Below, one piece after another: positions 27,435 through 37,130 of a stretch of DNA of 64,000 bases (the stretch's first letter is position 1; every line of letters begins with the position of its first letter). The DNA comes from Pectinatus brassicae (lineage in GTDB: Bacteria; Bacillota; Negativicutes; Selenomonadales; Selenomonadaceae): NCBI RefSeq assembly GCF_014201835.1, contig NZ_JACHFH010000004.1, forward strand, positions 1-64,000. The letters run 5' to 3'. Below the pieces are notes generated by a model. The model searched no databases. It was not told the DNA's origin and saw only the letters and a list, made by a program, of their open reading frames with translations. Both the position numbers and the translations under genes were made by a program.

Positions 27435-28301
27435 TTATTCTTTTATCAATTGTGCCTGTGCTGCTTCTACAGTATTTTGCATGAGCATGGCAATTGTAAG
27501 TAATCCTACACCGCCAGGAACCGGGGTTATAAAACCAGCCTTTTCTGATACACTGGCAAAATCAACATCACCGACTAATTTTTTTGGTGCAATACGATTT
27601 ATGCCAACATCAATTACGGCAGCGCCTTCTTTTACCATGTCAGCTGTAACAAATTCCGGTCTGCCAACAGCAGCTATAAGAATATCAGCGCTTGCTGCTA
27701 TTTGCGCCAAATTTTTAGTATGGGAATGACATACGGTGACAGTAGCATTACGTGCTAACAGTAAATTGGCCATCGGTTTGCCAACAATATTGCTGCGGCC
27801 GATTACCACTGCGTTTTTGCCATCAATATCAATACCGGCAAGTTCCAGCATTTTAATGCAGCCCAACGGAGTACATGGTACCATGCATTTTTCGCCAATG
27901 GATAATTTACCGACATTTACTGGATGAAAACCATCAACATCCTTTTCTGGTATAATCTTATAGAGTATTTCACTTTCATATTGCTGCAATGCTTTAGGCA
28001 ATGGCAGCTGCAGTAAAATACCATGCACAGCAGTATCATTATTCAGTTTTTCTATATTGGCAATAAGTTCCTCTTTTGATATATCTTGAGGTAAATTCAC
28101 AACCTGAGAATTTATACCCATTTCTTCACAAGTACGATGTTTATTTCTTACATAAACCTGTGAAGCAGGATCTTCTCCCACAATTATTACGGTAAGACCT
28201 GGCTTTATGCCGGTTTTTGCCACCAAAGCATCTAATTTAACTTTAGCTTCGGCTTTTAATTTTTCTGCATATACTTTTCCTGATAAAATTACAGCTGACA
28301 T
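27435..28301 (-). CDS. folD: bifunctional methylene-THF dehydrogenase/cyclohydrolase
   Basis: A 288-residue FolD. The catalytic region [14 protein letters not shown], with the essential Tyr and Lys, is followed by [17 protein letters not shown], the Rossmann segment [18 protein letters not shown], and [14 protein letters not shown]. It interconverts 5,10-methylene- and 10-formyl-THF using NADP(H) or NAD(H). It lies 20 bases after ubiA and immediately before fhs in one operon, with an AGGAGG ribosome site. Confidence 0.97.
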   Translation of the reverse strand: MSAVILSGKVYAEKLKAEAKVKLDALVAKTGIKPGLTVIIVGEDPASQVYVRNKHRTCEEMGINSQVVNLPQDISKEELIANIEKLNNDTAVHGILLQLPLPKALQQYESEILYKIIPEKDVDGFHPVNVGKLSIGEKCMVPCTPLGCIKMLELAGIDIDGKNAVVIGRSNIVGKPMANLLLARNATVTVCHSHTKNLAQIAASADILIAAVGRPEFVTADMVKEGAAVIDVGINRIAPKKLVGDVDFASVSEKAGFITPVPGGVGLLTIAMLMQNTVEAAQAQLIKE

Positions 28302-28321
28302 CGACAGCCTCCTAAAAATTA

Positions 28322-29170
28322 TTATACTAAAATACTTATAAGCGTAAATATAAATATTACTATGGACACTATGCCATTGCGCATAAAATAAACCTGCGTC
28401 AATCGGCTATAGTCTTTATATGAAACAATCGAATGCTGATAGATAAGTGTTGCTATAGCCACAGCTATACCAATATAATACCAAAAACTTAGCTGATACC
28501 AAAGTCCAACTACTATAAAACAAATTATACTAGCGGCGTGAACAAACCATATTATGGTAAAAACACGACGCGCCGTAAATTTAGTTGCTAATGAATGAAG
28601 CTTATGTTCTTTATCAAACTGCTCATCCTGACTGCCATAAAGAGCATCAAAACCGCCAATCCACAAGCATACACCAATACCAAGTACTACAATCGGTATA
28701 TTGATTGTTCCCTCTATTGCTATATAGCTGCCAATCGGTGCCATAGCCAAAGCGCCACCTAAAACAAAATGGCATAAATATGTAAATCTTTTAGTATAAG
28801 GATACAAAACTAATACAATTACTGCAACCGGCACTAGATAAATGCAAATCGGAGCTAATTGCAATGCCGCATAGATAAATATTGCCAGACTAATACATAA
28901 TAATACTATTGCTTCTGCGGGCTTAACATCACCTGTAACCATTGGCCTTTTCGCCAAACGCGGCTGCAATCGGTCATATTTTAAATCGATAAAATTATCA
29001 AGTACAAGCGCACTGCTTCTGGCGCCTACCATGGCTAAGGTTATAAAAATAAAATCAGATAAGCTTGGCAAAGCCAGCGTTGCCAAAAACATTCCCATAT
29101 AGGCGAAAGGCAAGGCAAATACCGTATGGTGCAACGCTATGTTATTAATATGAGCTGCTATTTTATTCAA
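28322..29170 (-). CDS. ubiA: UbiA-family prenyltransferase (quinone biosynthesis)
   Basis: About 282 residues with seven to nine membrane helices. The first aspartate-rich motif is [22 protein letters not shown], partly the NDxxDxxxD-like core; the second is [19 protein letters not shown]. It attaches a polyprenyl chain to an aromatic ring in the membrane. With UbiD and the polyprenyl synthase nearby it should act in menaquinone synthesis, either as an MqnP-like enzyme of the futalosine route or as a 4-hydroxybenzoate-type enzyme; sequence alone does not decide. I choose TTG 29170, eight bases after AGGA. TTG 29176 is too close to it. The start overlaps ubiD. Confidence 0.85.
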   Translation of the reverse strand: MNKIAAHINNIALHHTVFALPFAYMGMFLATLALPSLSDFIFITLAMVGARSSALVLDNFIDLKYDRLQPRLAKRPMVTGDVKPAEAIVLLCISLAIFIYAALQLAPICIYLVPVAVIVLVLYPYTKRFTYLCHFVLGGALAMAPIGSYIAIEGTINIPIVVLGIGVCLWIGGFDALYGSQDEQFDKEHKLHSLATKFTARRVFTIIWFVHAASIICFIVVGLWYQLSFWYYIGIAVAIATLIYQHSIVSYKDYSRLTQVYFMRNGIVSIVIFIFTLISILV

Positions 29171-30626
29171 GACCAAGTTCCTGCCATTTCTGGTCTACAG
29201 CCATTTTAACTTCATCACTCATATTTATTTCATCAGGCCATTCACGGGTATGACCTTCCTCCGGCCATGTTTTGGTAGCATCAATCCCCACTTTAGTTCC
29301 CCACTTAGCCATTGGTGAAGAGTGGTCAAGCACATCTAAAGGTCCATCAACTGTAATAATATCCTGCTTCGCATCGATATTGTTATAGACACGCCACCAT
29401 ACTTCTTTATGATTCTGCACATCGACATGTTCGTCAACAACAATAATCATCTTGGTAAACATAGCCTGTCCCATACCCCAGATAGCGTTCATTACTCGTT
29501 TAGCCTGCTGCGGATAAGTCTTTTTAATGGATACCATCATGCAGTTATGAAATACACCTTCAAGCGGACAATTTATATCGACAATTTCCGGCAGCATCTG
29601 CTGCATTAATGGCAAAAAGATTCGTTCCGTTGCTTTTGCCAAATAGCAGTCTTCCATCGGTGGTTTGCCGACAATGGTCGTAAAATAAATCGGATTTTTG
29701 CGATGAGTGATACAAGTCACATGAAAAACCGGATAATCATCCGCCAATGAATAATAACCAGTGTGATCACCGAATGGACCTTCACGCCGTTTTTCATCGA
29801 TATCCACATAGCCTTCCAGCACTATTTCACTGGTTGCCGGAACCTCAACATCAACCGTTACACATTTTGTCATTTCCACTGATTTTTTCCGCAAAAATCC
29901 TGCAAAAACCATTTCATCAACATCGCGCGGCAATGGTGCTGTCGCTGCATAGGTCAAAACAGGATCTGTACCAATAGCAACGGCCACTTCCAACCGATTT
30001 TTCCCCAAGCGTTTATATTCACGGTAATTTTCAGCACCATTTTTATGAATATGCCAATGCATTCCCGTTGTCTTGCTATCATATTTTTGCAAGCGATACA
30101 TTCCGACATTCCGTTTACCTGTAACAGGATTTTTCGTAAACACGAGCGGCAAAGTTACAAAAGGACCGCCGTCCTGCGGCCAGCAAGTTAAAATAGGGAA
30201 TTTATCCAAAGATACATCGTCCCCTTTAAGAACAACTTCCTGGCAGGAGGCTTTTTTTACATATTTAGGAAAATTTATTGCCCGTTTAGCCATAGGCAGA
30301 ATATGTATTAAATCCATCTTTTTCTGCAAAGAAATATAAGGCAGTTTTAATATTTCTCTTAAATCATTAGGCACATCTTCCAGTTTTTCCACACCTAATG
30401 CCATAGCCATTCTTTCCATTGAACCAAAGGCATTAATCAAAACGGGTATATCATAGCCCTTTACGTTTTCAAATAATAAAGCAACATTTTTATTGCCTTC
30501 CATCTTACAGACGCGATCAGTTATTTCTGTTATTTCCAAATGACAGTCGACCGGTGTCTTTATCCTTTTTAACAGGTTTTTTTGTTCTAACAGATCTATA
30601 AATTCACGTAAATCATTAAAAGCCAT
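29163..30626 (-). CDS. ubiD: UbiD-family decarboxylase (menaquinone biosynthesis)
   Basis: A 487-residue prenylated-FMN decarboxylase. The family hallmark residues are in EGPFGDHTGYYS (the substrate/prFMN glutamates and arginine region) and GMYRLQKYDSKTTGMHWHIHKNG-type binding loop (GMHWHIHKNG quoted). It removes the ring carboxylate after UbiA prenylation. The TIGR03701/MqnL-type menaquinone decarboxylases have this architecture. No UbiX, which makes the cofactor, is seen in the window. It is 31 bases after tatC. Confidence 0.9.
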   Translation of the reverse strand: MAFNDLREFIDLLEQKNLLKRIKTPVDCHLEITEITDRVCKMEGNKNVALLFENVKGYDIPVLINAFGSMERMAMALGVEKLEDVPNDLREILKLPYISLQKKMDLIHILPMAKRAINFPKYVKKASCQEVVLKGDDVSLDKFPILTCWPQDGGPFVTLPLVFTKNPVTGKRNVGMYRLQKYDSKTTGMHWHIHKNGAENYREYKRLGKNRLEVAVAIGTDPVLTYAATAPLPRDVDEMVFAGFLRKKSVEMTKCVTVDVEVPATSEIVLEGYVDIDEKRREGPFGDHTGYYSLADDYPVFHVTCITHRKNPIYFTTIVGKPPMEDCYLAKATERIFLPLMQQMLPEIVDINCPLEGVFHNCMMVSIKKTYPQQAKRVMNAIWGMGQAMFTKMIIVVDEHVDVQNHKEVWWRVYNNIDAKQDIITVDGPLDVLDHSSPMAKWGTKVGIDATKTWPEEGHTREWPDEINMSDEVKMAVDQKWQELGLE

Positions 30627-30657
30627 TATTTAAACCTCACATTTCAAGCAAAACTAT

Positions 30658-31422
30658 TTATTTCTTTAATGCAAAACGTACAATAAAATAACTGGAAAAA
30701 TATAAAAATATCATGGGAAAAGCTATCATACACTGTGTAAAAATATCTGGTGTTGGTGATATTACAGCTCCCACTACAAATGTCAAAAAAATTACCAGCC
30801 GCCATTTCTTTATAAGAAATTTAGAAGTAACCAAGCCGATTTTCGCTAAAATAACCACAATAAGCGGCAGTTCAAATACAATGCCAAAAGGCAGAATAAA
30901 TGCGATAACAAAGCCAAAATATCGACTGACTGAAAACATGGGTAAAAGCGTGCTGTCAGTAAATCCAATAAAAAACTTCATTGCCGCAGGCAATACCAGG
31001 AAAAAGGCAAAGGCCAAACCACCCAAAAATAAAATCAATGACATTGGTACCACCAGCAGCAAAACCTTTTTTTCCCTTATTGTCAATGCTGGCAGTACAA
31101 AGCACCATATTTGATATAAAACTATTGGCAATGCCAATATAAACCCAGCGAATATCGCTACCTTGATGTACGTGAAAAAAGCCTCTGTCGGCTGCATGTA
31201 ATAAAGTTTTCCCGCCGGTAAAGTCAAATAATGCATTATGTCTTGGACATAATAATAACAAATACCGCCGCCTACGCAGACAGCAATAAGACTGCGTATA
31301 ATTCTTTTACGCAGTTCCTCTAAATGCTGTATCAATGTCATATTGCCTTGAGGAATATCAGCCAATTCTTCAGCTGGTAAATTTTCTTCAGTTGTTATTT
31401 CAGCAGGATATTTTTCTTGCAT
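30658..31422 (-). CDS. tatC: Sec-independent protein translocase TatC
   Basis: A 254-residue integral membrane protein with six predicted helices. The signature near the N-terminus is IQHLEELRKRIIRSL, and the conserved glutamate-containing loop FYIKVAIFAGFILALPIVLYQ and LPFGIVFELPLIVV are present (FTYIKVAIFAGFI in this copy). TatC binds twin-arginine signal peptides and works with the two TatA-type proteins just upstream. TatA starts nearby and ends 10 bases before this start, so they are one operon with ubiD-ubiA. Confidence 0.94.
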   Translation of the reverse strand: MQEKYPAEITTEENLPAEELADIPQGNMTLIQHLEELRKRIIRSLIAVCVGGGICYYYVQDIMHYLTLPAGKLYYMQPTEAFFTYIKVAIFAGFILALPIVLYQIWCFVLPALTIREKKVLLLVVPMSLILFLGGLAFAFFLVLPAAMKFFIGFTDSTLLPMFSVSRYFGFVIAFILPFGIVFELPLIVVILAKIGLVTSKFLIKKWRLVIFLTFVVGAVISPTPDIFTQCMIAFPMIFLYFSSYFIVRFALKK

Positions 31423-31432
31423 TGTTAATTAC

Positions 31433-31645
31433 TCACTTTTTCTTTTCTTCTTTTACATCAATTATCGTCGTCTCTGCAAAAGATTTATTTTCATCAGTTA
31501 CATCTTTTTCTTTATTAGTTTCTTTTTTAAATTCATTAATGCTTTTGCCGATAGCTCTTCCCAATTCAGGCAATTTCCCTGGACCAAAAAATATAAGACC
31601 AATTACCAATATAAGTAATAATTCAGGCACACCTATATCAAACAT
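31433..31645 (-). CDS. tatA: twin-arginine translocase subunit TatA (copy next to tatC)
   Basis: About 70 residues: a short membrane helix ([15 protein letters not shown]), the [14 protein letters not shown] hinge and an amphipathic helix, then a charged tail ([12 protein letters not shown]...KEEKKK). It forms the Tat pore with TatC. I choose ATG 31645 because GGGAGGT lies directly upstream; the ORF extends six codons further but without support. No TatB is visible, as is usual for minimal Tat systems. Confidence 0.92.
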   Translation of the reverse strand: MFDIGVPELLLILVIGLIFFGPGKLPELGRAIGKSINEFKKETNKEKDVTDENKSFAETTIIDVKEEKKK

Positions 31646-31674
31646 TTTTGACCTCCCATACAATACTGTATATT

Positions 31675-31707
31675 AAAAAGCGTCTTTAAAATCCAAAGAC
31701 GCTTTTT
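31675..31707 (-). terminator. terminator between the two tatA genes
   Basis: AAAAAGCGTCTTT (31675-31687) and AAAGACGCTTTTT (31695-31707) form a perfect stem with a seven-base loop. It separates the distal tatA from the tatA-tatC-ubi unit, so dosage of the two TatA proteins can differ. Confidence 0.85.
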
Positions 31708-31709
31708 GC

Positions 31710-32021
31710 TTATTTATCGTTTGTCGTATCCTGCTTTGTTTGTGCTGGTTGAGGCTGTACATTTTTAGTCTGTTCCTGCATTTGCTGCATCTGCTGCTGC
31801 ATTTGTTTCATCTGTTCCTGCATTTGCTGCTGTTGAACCTGCTGCTCATTTTGTTGTGGCTGCTGGGCAACATCATTTATACCCGATGTTGCTTTTTTCA
31901 GTTCATTAATACTTTTGCCGACGGCACGCCCTACTTCTGGTAATTTACCTGGTCCGAATAACACTAAACCAATAATTAAAATGACGATAAGCTCTGGAAC
32001 ACCAATGCCAAACATTTTCAT
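31710..32021 (-). CDS. tatA: second TatA-type protein with a glutamine-rich tail
   Basis: A 103-residue TatA/TatE-like subunit. The first 45 residues (MFGIGVPELIVILIIGLVLF, then [14 protein letters not shown]) match the neighbouring TatA closely. The C-terminus is unusual: about 40 residues dominated by Q and M (repeats of QQQMQEQMKQMQQ type). Tandem tatA genes suggest duplication, with one copy perhaps acting like TatB. An AAGGAG site precedes the ATG at 32021; a second ATG at 32015 is possible. Confidence 0.9.
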   Translation of the reverse strand: MKMFGIGVPELIVILIIGLVLFGPGKLPEVGRAVGKSINELKKATSGINDVAQQPQQNEQQVQQQQMQEQMKQMQQQMQQMQEQTKNVQPQPAQTKQDTTNDK

Positions 32022-32109
32022 TCGCTCCTTTTAAACAAAAGATTATAAACAAAAATTATTAACTATATAACTAGTCATAAATTCTATTCGTATTATAGCA
32101 TACTGTTTT

Positions 32110-33081
32110 TTAAAAATCACGTTTTCCCACAAATTCAGCTATTTCTATAAATGACTGTCGAATTTCTTTTGGTAATGCTGCCGGCAAACTTTCTTTGGCC
32201 ATTTCAAGATAATCATAAACTTTTTTACGGGTATAATCAAGACCATCACTATCTCTTGTTATGGCAACAGCTCTTTTTACCATAGCCTTATCTAAATTTT
32301 CATCTGTTATAATATTTATAAGTTCTTCCCTAACGGGACTTGTTTTAGTTGCCTGAATAACCGGCAGCGTAATTATCCCCTGCAGTATATCATTGCCGGC
32401 GGGTTTGCCAATTTTTTCATCATTGGATGTAATATCTAGTATATCGTCAGTTATCTGAAAAGCCATCCCTAAATACAATCCATATTTATACAGCTTATCA
32501 GTATCCTCACGTCCTAGTCCTGCCAATATGCCACCGATTTCACAGCTGGCAGCAATAAAATCAGCTGTTTTTTTGGCTATAGCATCATAATATTCTTCTT
32601 CCGTTCTCAAACGAAAATGTTTTTCATTTTGATGTATCTCACCCTCACTAAGCCCACAGATAATCTTCGCCAAACGCAATAGTACACGCTTATCATAATC
32701 CTTATCTGCTATTAGAGCAAAAGCTCTGGCAAATAAAAAATCACCGCTTAGTATGGAAACATTATTCCCCCATTTAGCATTGGCCGTTGCAGCCCCCCGT
32801 CTGGTTGACGCATTATCAAGAACATCATCATGCACCAATGAAGCCATATGAATAAGCTCAATTGTTATTGCCAATGGCAATACATATTCTAGCTCATAGT
32901 CTTTTTTGCTGCGGGCCGCCAAAATACAAAGTGCTGGACGCAGTCTCTTTCCACCAGACTTAACCAGATGTGTACCGATATCGGTTATAAGATCAACATC
33001 AGAATGAACTTCGTGGTATAACCCTTGCTCTAAAGCCTGTAAATCTTTTTTTATAACATATAACATTTTGTTTATTAACAA
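32110..33081 (-). CDS. polyprenyl diphosphate synthase
   Basis: A 323-residue trans-prenyltransferase that builds the long isoprenoid tail for menaquinone. The first aspartate motif is SLVHDDVLDNASTRRG, the second FQITDDILDITS, and GGKRLRPAL is the substrate lysine/arginine region. It fits the heptaprenyl/octaprenyl class (HepT/IspB); chain length is not predictable here. The start is probably the TTG at 33081, eight bases after AGGTG; the first ATG (33066) has no ribosome site. It leads the minus-strand tat/ubi block. Confidence 0.92.
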   Translation of the reverse strand: MLINKMLYVIKKDLQALEQGLYHEVHSDVDLITDIGTHLVKSGGKRLRPALCILAARSKKDYELEYVLPLAITIELIHMASLVHDDVLDNASTRRGAATANAKWGNNVSILSGDFLFARAFALIADKDYDKRVLLRLAKIICGLSEGEIHQNEKHFRLRTEEEYYDAIAKKTADFIAASCEIGGILAGLGREDTDKLYKYGLYLGMAFQITDDILDITSNDEKIGKPAGNDILQGIITLPVIQATKTSPVREELINIITDENLDKAMVKRAVAITRDSDGLDYTRKKVYDYLEMAKESLPAALPKEIRQSFIEIAEFVGKRDF

Positions 33082-33482
33082 ATTTAATCACCTACAAGTA
33101 ATTTCATAACTAATTAAGTTTACTACAAAACATGCCCTTTAGTAAACCAGCATAACCATAAAAAAATTTTTTTTGTAAATTTTTTGTAAAATTTTACTTA
33201 TAAACTTCTTATTATATATTAAGTTACTTTTAATACAATTAGCAACATTTTTATAAAGTAATCACTTTATTTATTTCCTAACTTCTTACTTACAATAAAA
33301 ATTATATACAGTTAATATCGGCAATAATTGCATTTTTACTTGTCAATACAGCTATTTCATGCTATTTTTATATTTATCTATTGGTAAAATTTTTACCAAA
33401 AATTTACTTTTATTTCAATAAATATAAGTTTTATAACTTAAATAATATCTTTACTATATATTTATACAAAAGGCGGCGTATT
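33082..33482. promoter_or_regulatory. divergent regulatory region with a palindrome before nadE
   Basis: This very AT-rich 400-base gap separates the polyprenyl synthase from nadE. TTGGTAAAA-T-TTTTACCAA (33381-33399) is a 19-base perfect palindrome 84 bases before the nadE start and looks like an operator. Repeated TTTGTAAA segments lie at about 33170-33195. No gene is seen. Confidence 0.45.
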
Positions 33483-35381
33483 ATGATTAAAGTTTGTTCA
33501 TGTCAATTTGAAGTTGAAGCAGGGCGACCCAGTGATAATTTGGTAAAAATGCTCAGCTTTGTTAAAGAAGCCAAAGGAAATAATGCCGATATAATTATTT
33601 TTCCGGAAATGTCTATTCCCGGCTATTTTATTGGTGATACCTGGGATTCATCAGCATTCCTGCATGAATGTGAAGAATGTGGACAGGAACTTGTTGCTGC
33701 TGCTACTGATATTGTTATCATCTTTGGTAATATTGCTATCGATTGGAAAAAGAAAAATCGTGATGGGCGCTGCCGCAAATATAATGCCTTATTCATGGCA
33801 CAAAATGGACATATTGTTGCTCCTATGGATTCCGTATACCCCTTTGCCATAAAAACACTGCATCCCAATTATCGTGAATTTGATGACAGCCGCTATTTTT
33901 ACAGTACTGCTATGCTGGCCACTGAACTACACACTGAAACAGCTAATCTTATAAAACCATTTACTGTAACAATAAATGACCAAAAGTTAAAGCTTGGCTG
34001 TATATTATGTGAAGACGGCTGGAGTGATGATTATCCCATATCGCCGCTTGATATTTTGTGTGCCAATAATAATCTGGATGCCATTATCAATATATCGGCC
34101 TCCCCTTATACACTCGGTAAAAACAATAAACGTCATCGTGTATTTTCGCAGCATGCTAAAAAAAACAATATTCCTGTCTTTTATGTAAATAAAATTGGTA
34201 TCCAAAACAATGGCAAAACAGTATATACCTTTGATGGTTCAAGCACCGTATATGCTGTCGACGGCTCAATTGCCTCTTATACCCCCGCTTATAGCGAAGC
34301 TGCCAGCTATATTGCCCTCAATAATGAAACTACAGCTGTGCAACCCATTAACAGTGATATTGAGACTAACGATATAAGCTGCATCTATAAAGCCTTATCA
34401 TACGGCATCAGCAAATTTCTGCAAAAAATACATATGAAAAAAGTTGTCATCGGCATTTCCGGCGGTATTGATTCAGCTGTTGCTGCTGCCCTATACTGCC
34501 AGATTATTGGACCAGAAAATGTTCTTCTGGTAAATATGCCCAGCATCTACAATTCTGCTACAACCAAAGACTTATCAAAAGAAATGGCCCAAAATCTTAA
34601 TTGTGCTTATGCCGTTATGCCTATTCAGGAAGTCATTGATTTTACAATAAATCAATTTGAAAATACACCAATACAAAATTTTTCGCAAAATATCCCCGAA
34701 AAAATAAAAATTTCATCATTTGTTGCCGAAAACATTCAGGCACGTGACCGTTCTGCCCGCATCTTAGCTGGTTTAGCCGCTGCTATTGGCGCTGGTTTTA
34801 CCTGTAATGCCAATAAAGCCGAAACTACAGTAGGCTATTCCACACTTTATGGTGATCAATCCGGCTTTTTAGCTGCACTGGCTGATTTATGGAAATACCA
34901 GATATATGAATTAGCCGAATATCTAAATAATGAAATTTATCATAAGCAGGTCATTCCCCAAGCTGTAATTGATATTGTTCCCAGTGCAGAACTTTCGGCC
35001 GAACAAAATGTCAATGAAGGAAAAGGCGACCCAATTAAATATCTTTATCACGATTATCTCTTCCGCTCTTTTGTGGAGCGCTGGGATAAGGCCACTCCGG
35101 AAGATATACTGCAATGGTATAAAGATGGTACCATTGAAAAAGAAATTGGCTGCGCTGATGGTTTAATAAATAAATATTTCCCCACAGCCAATGACTTTAT
35201 CAATGACTTAGAACGCTGGTGGAATCTTTTTTCCGGTATGGCCATTGCTAAAAGAATTCAAGCTCCGCCAATCATGGCTGTAAGCCGGCGTGCCTACGGT
35301 TTTGATCAGCGTGAAGCACAAAACGGTCCCTATTATACAAGAAGATATAAAAAATTAAAGCAGGAATTATTAAGCAAATAA
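33483..35381 (+). CDS. nadE: glutamine-dependent NAD+ synthetase
   Basis: A 632-residue two-domain enzyme that makes NAD+ from deamido-NAD+, ATP and glutamine. The N-terminal nitrilase-type glutaminase (about residues 1-270) has FPEMSIPGY (Glu) and GCILCEDGW (catalytic Cys). The C-terminal synthetase has the P-loop GISGGIDSAVAAALY, then GFTCNANKAETTVGYSTLYGD-like substrate loop (TVGYSTLYGDQ). I choose ATG 33483 with AAAGGCGG upstream; the open frame extends 34 codons further but through low-complexity AT-rich sequence. It is monocistronic or leads the rsmD-coaD genes 66 bases on. Confidence 0.95.
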   Translation: MIKVCSCQFEVEAGRPSDNLVKMLSFVKEAKGNNADIIIFPEMSIPGYFIGDTWDSSAFLHECEECGQELVAAATDIVIIFGNIAIDWKKKNRDGRCRKYNALFMAQNGHIVAPMDSVYPFAIKTLHPNYREFDDSRYFYSTAMLATELHTETANLIKPFTVTINDQKLKLGCILCEDGWSDDYPISPLDILCANNNLDAIINISASPYTLGKNNKRHRVFSQHAKKNNIPVFYVNKIGIQNNGKTVYTFDGSSTVYAVDGSIASYTPAYSEAASYIALNNETTAVQPINSDIETNDISCIYKALSYGISKFLQKIHMKKVVIGISGGIDSAVAAALYCQIIGPENVLLVNMPSIYNSATTKDLSKEMAQNLNCAYAVMPIQEVIDFTINQFENTPIQNFSQNIPEKIKISSFVAENIQARDRSARILAGLAAAIGAGFTCNANKAETTVGYSTLYGDQSGFLAALADLWKYQIYELAEYLNNEIYHKQVIPQAVIDIVPSAELSAEQNVNEGKGDPIKYLYHDYLFRSFVERWDKATPEDILQWYKDGTIEKEIGCADGLINKYFPTANDFINDLERWWNLFSGMAIAKRIQAPPIMAVSRRAYGFDQREAQNGPYYTRRYKKLKQELLSK

Positions 35382-35447
35382 ATTTTGGCAGTATATATTT
35401 TTTCTGCTATACTATAGGATGATAAAATAGTTTAAAAAGGTGACTTA

Positions 35448-36017
35448 ATGAGAATAATAACCGGCTGTGCCCGCGGAACAAAATTAAAAACTCCATCTGG
35501 AATGAATACCCGCCCAACAGCAGATCGCATAAAAGAATCGCTTTTTAATATTTTGCAAAATGATATCATTGACACCAATGTTTTAGATATTTTTGCCGGC
35601 AGCGGTGCTTTAGGCCTTGAGACCTTGAGCCGTGGTGCCGCCAGCGCAGTCTTTATTGATAAATCTGCTGACAGCATTGCTGCTATTGAATACAATGTCC
35701 AGCATACTCGTTTGCAGGATAAAGCTGTTATCAAGCGATTAGATGCCGTTGATGCCGTAAAATTACTGGAACAAAAGAATTATACATTTGATATTATATT
35801 TTGCGACCCACCTTATCATAAAGGACTTTGCCAGAAACTGCTGGATACACTTAATACCAGTAATATCCTAGCCGATAACTGTCTTTTTATTGCTGAAATT
35901 GGCAAAGATGAAGAATTAAATAGTGATAACAGTAATTTTGAATTATTACGCAGCAAGACCTATGGTGCTACAACCAAAATCAATATTTACAAATATATCA
36001 AGGGGATTAAATCATGA
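35448..36017 (+). CDS. rsmD: 16S rRNA (guanine966-N2)-methyltransferase
   Basis: A 189-residue SAM-dependent RNA methyltransferase. It opens MRIITGCARGTKLKTP, has the SAM loop LDIFAGSGALGLETLSRG and the catalytic NPPY-like motif in the form FCDPPYHKG. It methylates G966 of 16S rRNA at the 30S head. Its stop overlaps the coaD start (ATGA), a pairing conserved across many bacteria. Confidence 0.94.
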   Translation: MRIITGCARGTKLKTPSGMNTRPTADRIKESLFNILQNDIIDTNVLDIFAGSGALGLETLSRGAASAVFIDKSADSIAAIEYNVQHTRLQDKAVIKRLDAVDAVKLLEQKNYTFDIIFCDPPYHKGLCQKLLDTLNTSNILADNCLFIAEIGKDEELNSDNSNFELLRSKTYGATTKINIYKYIKGIKS

Positions 36018-36502
36018 CACTTGCATTATGCCCAGGCAGTTTTGACCCGGTGACTAATGGACATATAAATATCTTTGAGCGCACTGCCAAAATGTTTGAT
36101 CATCTAGTAATTGCCGTTTTTAACAATGTACGCAAAACACCCTTTTTATCAATTGAAGAACGTGTACAATTATTACAGCAGGCAACCGCTCATATTGATA
36201 ATGTTACCGTTGATGCTTTTGACGGTCTTTTATCTGATTATATAAACCAAAAAAAAGCTAATGTTGTTGTTCGCGGACTGCGCGACCAAAATGATTTTTT
36301 TTATGAAACTTCGCAGATGCTGATGGTAAAACGTATGGCACCAAATGTTGAAATGATGTACCTTATGAGTGAGCATCAGTACTCTTATGTTAGTTCTTCA
36401 GCTATCAGGGAACTTGCTAATTTTCATGGTGATATTAAAGGACTTGTGCCTGATTGTGTAGAAAATGTCATACGAAGTAAATATAACCTTAGCAATAACT
36501 AG
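36014..36502 (+). CDS. coaD: phosphopantetheine adenylyltransferase
   Basis: A 162-residue hexameric enzyme of coenzyme A synthesis. The nucleotidyltransferase signature is PGSFDPVTNGHINI, with VVRGLRDQNDFFYE and the ISSS-like YSYVSSSAIRELA near the end. It transfers AMP from ATP to 4'-phosphopantetheine. It overlaps rsmD by four bases. A long hairpin surrounds its stop codon. Confidence 0.96.
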   Translation: MTLALCPGSFDPVTNGHINIFERTAKMFDHLVIAVFNNVRKTPFLSIEERVQLLQQATAHIDNVTVDAFDGLLSDYINQKKANVVVRGLRDQNDFFYETSQMLMVKRMAPNVEMMYLMSEHQYSYVSSSAIRELANFHGDIKGLVPDCVENVIRSKYNLSNN

Positions 36503-36522
36503 AGATATTGCTAAGGTTATAT
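36481..36522 (+). repeat. 17-base hairpin around the coaD stop codon
   Basis: ATATAACCTTAGCAATA (36481-36497) and its perfect complement (36506-36522) flank an eight-base loop that contains the stop codon. No T-run follows, so it may set an mRNA 3' end or limit readthrough rather than act as a classical terminator. Confidence 0.5.
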
Positions 36523-36586
36523 GATATAATTAAAGGTAAGTTTTTATTTTATTATTATAAATATAAAGTAAAGGTAGGAAATATAA

Positions 36587-37075
36587 ATGGCTATAAATGA
36601 ACTGCTTGATGAATTGGAAGAATTAGTAGTTGGTTCCAATCGTGTTCCATTTACCAATAAATGCGTTATTGAAGAAGACAACTTAATGCGTTTAGTTGAA
36701 GGACTGCGCAAAGAATTGCCACAAACCATAAAGAGTGCTGAAGATGTTATTCGCAATAAGCAGCAAATTCTTGATCAAGCCAAAAAAGATGCTGATAATA
36801 TGCTGGATCAGGCTAAAGAATATGCTACTAAAATAACTGCCGAAGACCAGATAATGGAACAGGCCCGCACCCAAGCCAAAGAAATCATGGATAAAACCAT
36901 TGAAAATTCTACTCAATTACGAACAGATTCACTTAAATATGCCAATGATGTATTTGAATATGCTTTAGGCAATTTAAACAGTGCCCTGCAGGCTGTCCAG
37001 GAAGCGCAAACAGGTCTTAACGAAAATGTTCAGGCTGCTCCGACAATTACTCCCGTTAAGGAAAATCAAAAATAA
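36587..37075 (+). CDS. coiled-coil protein of unknown function
   Basis: A 162-residue, mostly helical, charged protein. The first 50 residues (LLDELEELVVGSNRVPFTNKCVIEED) look like a small N-terminal domain. The middle is a coiled coil rich in A, K, E and Q (AKKDADNMLDQAKEYATKI), and the C-terminus is Pro/Thr-containing. It has no signal peptide. From memory, similar proteins after coaD in Negativicutes and clostridia are annotated as hypothetical, ATPase-like or DivIVA-like. I cannot assign a function. A good ribosome site (AAGGTAGG) precedes the ATG. Confidence 0.68.
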   Translation: MAINELLDELEELVVGSNRVPFTNKCVIEEDNLMRLVEGLRKELPQTIKSAEDVIRNKQQILDQAKKDADNMLDQAKEYATKITAEDQIMEQARTQAKEIMDKTIENSTQLRTDSLKYANDVFEYALGNLNSALQAVQEAQTGLNENVQAAPTITPVKENQK

Positions 37076-37130
37076 CTTATCTAGGTCAATAAAATATTTA
37101 TTGGCTATCTAATAAATATGTATTTTTTAT

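Noticed and set aside
31740-31943. Leucine-rich plus-strand ORF
   Set aside because: It is the complement of the glutamine-rich tail of the second tatA; its composition is a by-product.
33381-33482. Extended N-terminus for NadE
   Set aside because: The extra 34 codons are AT-rich low complexity, overlap the palindrome, and a good ribosome site precedes the internal ATG.
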